A DNA stretch of 10,893 nucleotides, taken from positions 1 to 10,893 of the forward strand of contig JANYLE010000234.1 in assembly GCA_025363795.1 (NCBI GenBank), read 5' to 3'. This document shows, one piece after another, positions 7,814 to 10,893 of this stretch; the stretch's first letter is position 1, and every line of letters starts with the position of its first letter. This DNA comes from Mariniphaga sp. (lineage in GTDB: Bacteria; Bacteroidota; Bacteroidia; Bacteroidales; Prolixibacteraceae). Below the pieces are notes generated by a model. It did not search any database. It was not told the origin of the DNA and worked only from the letters and a program-made list of their open reading frames with translations. A program made the position numbers and the translations under genes.

Positions 7814-8539
7814 ATGGACGAATTATTTGGTAAGATACGTATTAGTCAAACGCTTAGTCAAAAAATAGAACGTAAAATTGAAGAAGCAATACGTCAGAAG
7901 AAATTAGTGGCAGGTGCCAAACTTCCATCTGAAAAAGAGTTATGTGAGAGTTTTGCCGTAAGCCGGACTGCATTACGCGAGGCTTTACGTCGATTAAGCG
8001 CCAGGGGATTGATTGTGATCAGAAAAGGGAGCGGAATGATTGTTTCAGAAATTAAGATTGAAGATGCTATCAATTCCCTCAATCTCTATTACGACCTGAA
8101 ATTTGATGCCAATCTGATTACCCAGATCATTGAAGTCAGAAGGTTATTTGAACCGGAAATTGCCCGCCTGGCATCCCGCAACCGCACTGCTGATGATCTT
8201 AAATTACTAAAGGAAAATTTGGCAGAGTTGGCCAAATGCGATCCGGATAATACCCAACTCGAGGTAGATATGATCAACCGGTTTCATATGAACCTATCAA
8301 AAGCAACCGGTAATCCGATCATTATTATCAGTCTTGAGCCAATTTATTCGCTTTTACCGCGTATGCGAAATTTGATTTATGCGAATGTAGAGGGAGAAAA
8401 AGAATATACCCTTAGGCTCCAACAATGCATTCTTGATGCAGTAGAAGCCCGTGATGACCAGAAAGCCTATCAATATTCGGTTGAACTACTTGAACGCAAT
8501 ATGGAGGTTTACGAAAAGCATTTTAAAAGTTTTTTATAA
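7814..8539 (+). CDS. GntR-family transcriptional regulator, FadR subfamily (FCD domain)
   Basis: This 241-residue DNA-binding regulator has an N-terminal winged helix (about residues 10-78) with the GntR hallmarks LPSEKELCESFAVSRTALRE, the recognition helix near 50-61 and the wing GLIVIRKGSGMIV. The C-terminal all-helical FCD ligand-binding domain spans about 98-235, with the landmark FHMNLSKATGN at 157-167. Most FCD domains hold a metal with one Asp and three His. Here the His of the FH pair is present (His158), but the position four residues before it is Ile154, and by my unaided alignment the other two His positions are Gln203 and Leu225. The ligand mode may therefore differ. In Bacteroidota such regulators often control a nearby sugar or sugar-acid utilisation locus, so susCD is a plausible target through the palindrome at 772-784. 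The start follows the promoter by about 30 bases and has an in-frame stop at 7799-7801. The 3' end overlaps the convergent gene by 6 bp. Confidence 0.93.
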   Translation: MDELFGKIRISQTLSQKIERKIEEAIRQKKLVAGAKLPSEKELCESFAVSRTALREALRRLSARGLIVIRKGSGMIVSEIKIEDAINSLNLYYDLKFDANLITQIIEVRRLFEPEIARLASRNRTADDLKLLKENLAELAKCDPDNTQLEVDMINRFHMNLSKATGNPIIIISLEPIYSLLPRMRNLIYANVEGEKEYTLRLQQCILDAVEARDDQKAYQYSVELLERNMEVYEKHFKSFL

Positions 8540-9184
8540 CTGTGAAGGGAACGTCAGCACCTTTAAGGTTTCCGGTTCGTTTTGAAGACATTTTAAAGCT
8601 GTTTCATTCACTATCTCCATTAATTTGAAAAGCTCGTTTAGATTGGTTTGATGTGTCTTATTACTTTTTTCTATTTTTTTAAGGTGATTGGTTAATTCAT
8701 CATGTTTATCGTTAATCTGTTTTGACAATTCAATTATTTCGATCATCGAATTTTCAGGGCAGTTTGCTGTTATTAATTCGTGTCTTTTTTCATTGATAAG
8801 CTTTATAAACCCTTCAAGACAAGCGCTTAAAGATGTGTAATCATTGATTACTTTTTCAATTTCGCAATATTCGTAGGCTTCCCACATCTTATAATCGTAG
8901 GGAAAGGCTTTCTGAATATAGAAACGAATAGTGAGAAACAGGCTTCTTGCACGCTCTGCAAGATGGATCAAATCGAGTTTTAACTCTTGAGTATTTTGCT
9001 CCTTATCGCGGGTGGAATGATGAATCCGGGCTTCGTAGAAAAGGGCTTTAAAGCGGTAAATAAAATTCTGATCTATCCGGGGACAGGCATTTTTTAGTGT
9101 GTCAAAATGACCTTTCAGGTGCTTGTTGAACTTTGAAGCGATCTCCAAAAGTTCATTTTCGGAATAAGGATAATTGTTCATCAT
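8534..9184 (-). CDS. Hypothetical all-helical protein
   Basis: I do not recognise this 216-residue protein. It is rich in Glu, Lys, Asn, Leu and Ile, has no signal peptide or membrane segment, and looks almost entirely alpha-helical. The stretch at about 115-195 has heptad-like spacing suggestive of a helical bundle or coiled coil. It has five Cys residues (34, 106, 121, 142 and 199) but no CxxC motif. Its stop codon lies inside the end of the convergent GntR gene (8534-8539 shared). Two start codons are in tandem (9184 and 9181). No clear ribosome binding site or promoter was found, and 330 bp of gene-free DNA lies upstream. Codon use and length without stops support a real gene. Function is unknown. 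Confidence 0.7.
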   Translation of the reverse strand: MMNNYPYSENELLEIASKFNKHLKGHFDTLKNACPRIDQNFIYRFKALFYEARIHHSTRDKEQNTQELKLDLIHLAERARSLFLTIRFYIQKAFPYDYKMWEAYEYCEIEKVINDYTSLSACLEGFIKLINEKRHELITANCPENSMIEIIELSKQINDKHDELTNHLKKIEKSNKTHQTNLNELFKLMEIVNETALKCLQNEPETLKVLTFPSQL

Positions 9185-9353
9185 ACTCAGGTTTTGAATT
9201 TATGACAAAACAGAATGAAAAATTTTAAAGTATCCTTTTGATTGATTGTGAATGATCTGGTGTTGTAAATTTACTATTTCAAACAAAACATCAGATTGAT
9301 TTCAACTTTTACGGGATACTCGGCCGAAAAGAATTTCTATAAAATTAATAAAT

Positions 9354-9381
9354 ATTGTTGGCACAATAGATATTGGCACAA
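9354..9381. repeat. Direct repeat TTGGCACAA x2 with overlapping inverted repeat
   Basis: TTGGCACAA occurs at 9358-9366 and again at 9373-9381, a 15-bp period between copies. The first copy overlaps an inverted repeat, ATTGT (9354-9358) with ACAAT (9363-9367). Two equal sites about one and a half helical turns apart upstream of a minus-strand gene could be a regulator-binding site. No matching regulator is identified. Confidence 0.4.
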
Positions 9382-9401
9382 ATTATTTTTTATACTGACT
9401 T

Positions 9402-9448
9402 AAAAAGTCTCCTAATTCAGGCGAATGAAGAGCGGTTTCTGAATTCGG
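9402..9448 (-). terminator. Possible intrinsic terminator of the tonB-like gene
   Basis: On the minus strand, 9448-9439 pairs with 9420-9411 (ten positions with one mismatch, 18-base loop). Four bases later a run of five T's follows (complement of 9402-9406). It lies about 67 bases downstream of the tonB-like stop codon. The loop is long and the T run short, so this is moderate evidence. Confidence 0.35.
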
Positions 9449-9514
9449 ACGATCTATAAGGTTTTAACATTCTTTATCCCATTACCTTCTGTTCAATGCT
9501 AAATTAACAAGTTA

Positions 9515-10420
9515 CTACTGTAATTTAAAAAGGTAGGTGATCGTCCCTTTTTGGAATGCAGGGGCGTTGGGATCAGAATTAAAACTTGCGGATAGTGCCG
9601 CTTTTTTGGCAGCTTCGAGAAGATCCGGATTGATTGTATTTGACCCTTTTATTCCAGGTAAGGCTTTGGTTACCTTCCCATATTTATCGACAGTTACTTC
9701 CACTACAACTTTTCCGGACTCATTTCCAGGGAATGCAGGTTTTGGCAATGACTGGGACTTACGTCCAGACAAGTTGAATGAAACTCCTTTTCCTGCTCCA
9801 CCACCAAGTCCATATTGATTGGCACCCGGTGTACCATCAGGACTTCCCTGGTTGCCACTTCCATAGGTTTGACCCTGCCCTCTGCTTGTGGAACCGTTGT
9901 CGGTTTTACCACCGCCGAAAGCGTTTTTGGCACGTGAGTTAATTGCACCGATCTTTTGTTCTTTTTCTTGCTGAAGTCGGTTTTCCTCAGCTTCTTGTCG
10001 CTGTTGTTCGAGCGCTTCAGCTCTTTTTTCGCTCTCTTCACGTTCCTTTAGCTTTCGCTCTTCAAGGGCTTTTTTCTTTTTCCCTACAGCAATTGCAACT
10101 GTTTTTTCATATTCCTGTGTAAGCAAATCTTCGTCCCCTTTATCTGCAACTTTAGGTGTATGCCGGGGTTGGCTTACTGGTTTTGAGACTGCAACGTTTT
10201 TTTTCTCAGCCGGAACAGCAACAGCCTCCGGAGCTTCTGCGGCAGAGGGTTCCTCCAGTCCAAGACCAGTGGCCGAATTTCCAAAATCAACCAGAAACCC
10301 TTCTTCCGGTGGTGGTGGGAAAGGGGCAACAAATCCATAATAGAGGAGCAAAAGGAATACAACAGCATGAAATAATACAGTTACAAGTACTCCCGTTTTC
10401 TGGCTATTGGAAAATGTCAT
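9515..10420 (-). CDS. tonB: TonB/TolA-like energy transducer
   Basis: This 301-residue inner-membrane-anchored periplasm-spanning protein should couple the ExbB/ExbD motor to outer-membrane receptors such as SusC. A single N-terminal membrane anchor occupies about residues 10-31, followed by a Pro-rich turn (FPPPPEE). Residues 100-158 form a strongly charged Lys/Glu/Arg coiled coil like TolA's central helix. Residues 168-213 are a Gly/Asn/Gln-rich flexible linker. The C-terminal domain (220-301) has the TonB-type pattern GKVVVEVTVDKYGKV, then a helix (LLEAAKKAALSASF) and the final strand GTITYLFKL. It could equally be named TolA; the symbol is given by architecture. The start ATG is preceded by AAAAGAGAA, a possible ribosome site. 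An exbD-like 3' end terminates 26 bp upstream, as expected in an exbB-exbD-tonB operon. Confidence 0.88.
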   Translation of the reverse strand: MTFSNSQKTGVLVTVLFHAVVFLLLLYYGFVAPFPPPPEEGFLVDFGNSATGLGLEEPSAAEAPEAVAVPAEKKNVAVSKPVSQPRHTPKVADKGDEDLLTQEYEKTVAIAVGKKKKALEERKLKEREESEKRAEALEQQRQEAEENRLQQEKEQKIGAINSRAKNAFGGGKTDNGSTSRGQGQTYGSGNQGSPDGTPGANQYGLGGGAGKGVSFNLSGRKSQSLPKPAFPGNESGKVVVEVTVDKYGKVTKALPGIKGSNTINPDLLEAAKKAALSASFNSDPNAPAFQKGTITYLFKLQ

Positions 10421-10446
10421 ATCGGATAATTCTCTTTTCGTATTAA

Positions 10447-10569
10447 TTAATCCCTTTCAGGACTTGTAGCAAGTATCATCTTATATTTATTGCGCTTGGC
10501 AATATTCATCAACTTCACAACCTCTCCAATTGGAACAGACTGCTCTGCATAGAGTGAAATATACATTTC
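10447..10569 (-). pseudogene. exbD: exbD-like gene, 3' fragment only (last 40 codons)
   Basis: On the minus strand, the frame EMYISLYAEQSVPIGEVV followed by KLMNIAKRNKYKMILATSPE and a stop at 10449-10447 matches the C-terminal end of ExbD/TolR proteins. There a strand is followed by 'vp.geVvklmniAk...' and a final strand ending in ATSP. The N-terminal membrane segment and most of the periplasmic domain are missing. Upstream this frame is closed by TGA at 10605-10603, and the DNA there encodes another protein in a different frame. The fragment ends 26 bp before the tonB-like gene, the expected operon position. No start codon in it would yield a working ExbD. It is too short and embedded for automatic gene finding. 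Confidence 0.7.
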
Positions 10570-10893
10570 GGGTTGGTTTCCCAAAGTTTTAGAGCAGCCA
10601 AATCAATTACGGGAGAATATGTTGCAAACTTGGTCTCCAGTTCATTCTGAATTTTTTTAATGTCCTGAATAATTAAATTGTAACGTAAATAAGCAAAGTT
10701 AGCCACCCTGTTGAATACCCAGAATGCAGAGGTAGGTGAGTAGGTGAGCATGTCGCCATTTTGTTCTGCAAAAGATTCAGGAACATGATTGATGGCACAG
10801 TAAATGGGAATGTAAACGGTTGATGCAGCATCATCAACTCCAAACCAAAAGATTCCTCCGATTGGATTGGGTAACCAGCTGCGCATTTGTGCA
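10515..10893 (-). pseudogene. Peptidase family C69 dipeptidase, interior fragment truncated at the exbD junction and at the window edge
   Basis: The frame is open to the window edge (Ala-Gln precede the Met codon at 10886). The start of the gene, including the expected N-terminal catalytic Cys, lies outside. The visible sequence has features of the C-terminal half of C69 dipeptidases (PepD-like): RSWLPNPIGGIFWFGVDDA, then VYIPIYCAINHVP, then SAFWVFNRVANFAYLRYN and a helix with DIKKIQNELETKF. Homology-like sequence continues to about LKLWETNP (near 10570). There the family would normally go on for roughly 50 more residues, including a 'TDYS' region and the C-terminal helix. Instead the frame enters exbD-derived DNA out of frame and stops at 10517-10515. 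The last about 18 residues are therefore junk. The truncated product is unlikely to fold normally. Confidence 0.75.

Larger units (their letters stand above)
9185..9514. other. Gene-free spacer between two minus-strand genes
   Basis: This is a 330-bp AT-rich stretch with no credible ORF on either strand. It holds a duplicated 9-bp motif (9358-9366 and 9373-9381), a hairpin with a minus-strand T run (9402-9448) and a 10-bp palindrome GTAAATTTAC (9265-9274). The promoter of the hypothetical gene at 8534-9184 should lie here, but no good TAnnTTTG box could be picked on the minus strand. No tRNA cloverleaf or known RNA was recognised. Confidence 0.5.

Noticed and set aside
9265..9274. Palindrome GTAAATTTAC as an operator
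   Set aside because: Short AT-rich palindromes of this size are common at this base composition, and nothing around it is repeated or promoter-like.
9358..9381. TTGGCAC as a sigma-54 (-24/-12) promoter
   Set aside because: The canonical -12 TTGC does not occur at the required distance from either copy: the GC is missing at the right positions, and the nearest TTGGC is about 3 bp too far. No plus-strand gene follows.
9537..9818. Plus-strand ORF of 93 codons opposite the tonB-like gene
   Set aside because: It is antisense to a well-supported TonB C-terminal domain, shows no domain or ribosome site, and its composition is what the complement of the Gly/Pro-rich coding region gives. The same holds for 10156-10446.
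10515..10569. Reading the peptidase tail as a genuine short C-terminus
   Set aside because: The same DNA in another frame gives a clear ExbD-like C-terminus placed 26 bp before the tonB-like gene, which explains the sequence far better than a new peptidase ending.

Overview
The window reads as chromosomal DNA from a member of the Bacteroidota. The basis is an adjacent SusC/SusD pair, a TAnnTTTG-type promoter, AT-rich spacers without clear Shine-Dalgarno sites, and an ExbD/TonB-type envelope locus. I cannot place it below phylum with confidence. No rRNA, tRNA, CRISPR array or insertion sequence was seen.

Left part (1-6380, plus strand). The 3' end of a PQQ-type beta-propeller gene is followed by a 327-bp spacer. 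The spacer holds a perfect 13-bp palindrome of GntR-operator form and a doubtful 56-codon ORF that runs into the next start codon. Then come a SusC-like TonB-dependent transporter and, 12 bp later, a SusD-like surface lipoprotein, closed by a strong intrinsic terminator. The pair should import a glycan or similar large nutrient. No glycoside hydrolase, lyase or sulfatase is in view, so the substrate cannot be read from this window.

Middle part (6381-8539, plus strand). A secreted zinc N-acetylmuramoyl-L-alanine amidase of the AmiC type looks like an independent cell-wall gene. It is followed by a FadR-subfamily GntR regulator with a very good Bacteroidota promoter of its own. The regulator is the natural candidate to bind the palindrome upstream of susC. 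Its C-terminal domain seems to lack most of the usual metal ligands.

Right part (8534-10893, minus strand). An unrecognised all-helical 216-residue protein gene meets the regulator gene tail to tail, with a 6-bp overlap. A 330-bp gene-free stretch with a duplicated TTGGCACAA motif follows. Next is a TonB/TolA-like energy transducer gene. Upstream of it sits the most unusual object here: the last 40 codons of an exbD-like gene, joined out of frame to the interior of a family C69 dipeptidase gene. Both genes are broken at the join. It is either a real deletion or rearrangement scar or an assembly chimera.

Functional links: SusC needs energy from an ExbB/ExbD/TonB complex, so the tonB-like gene could in principle serve it, but the adjacent exbD copy is only a fragment. 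No clearly novel system is proven. The best leads are the C69/exbD junction and the operator-regulator pairing.
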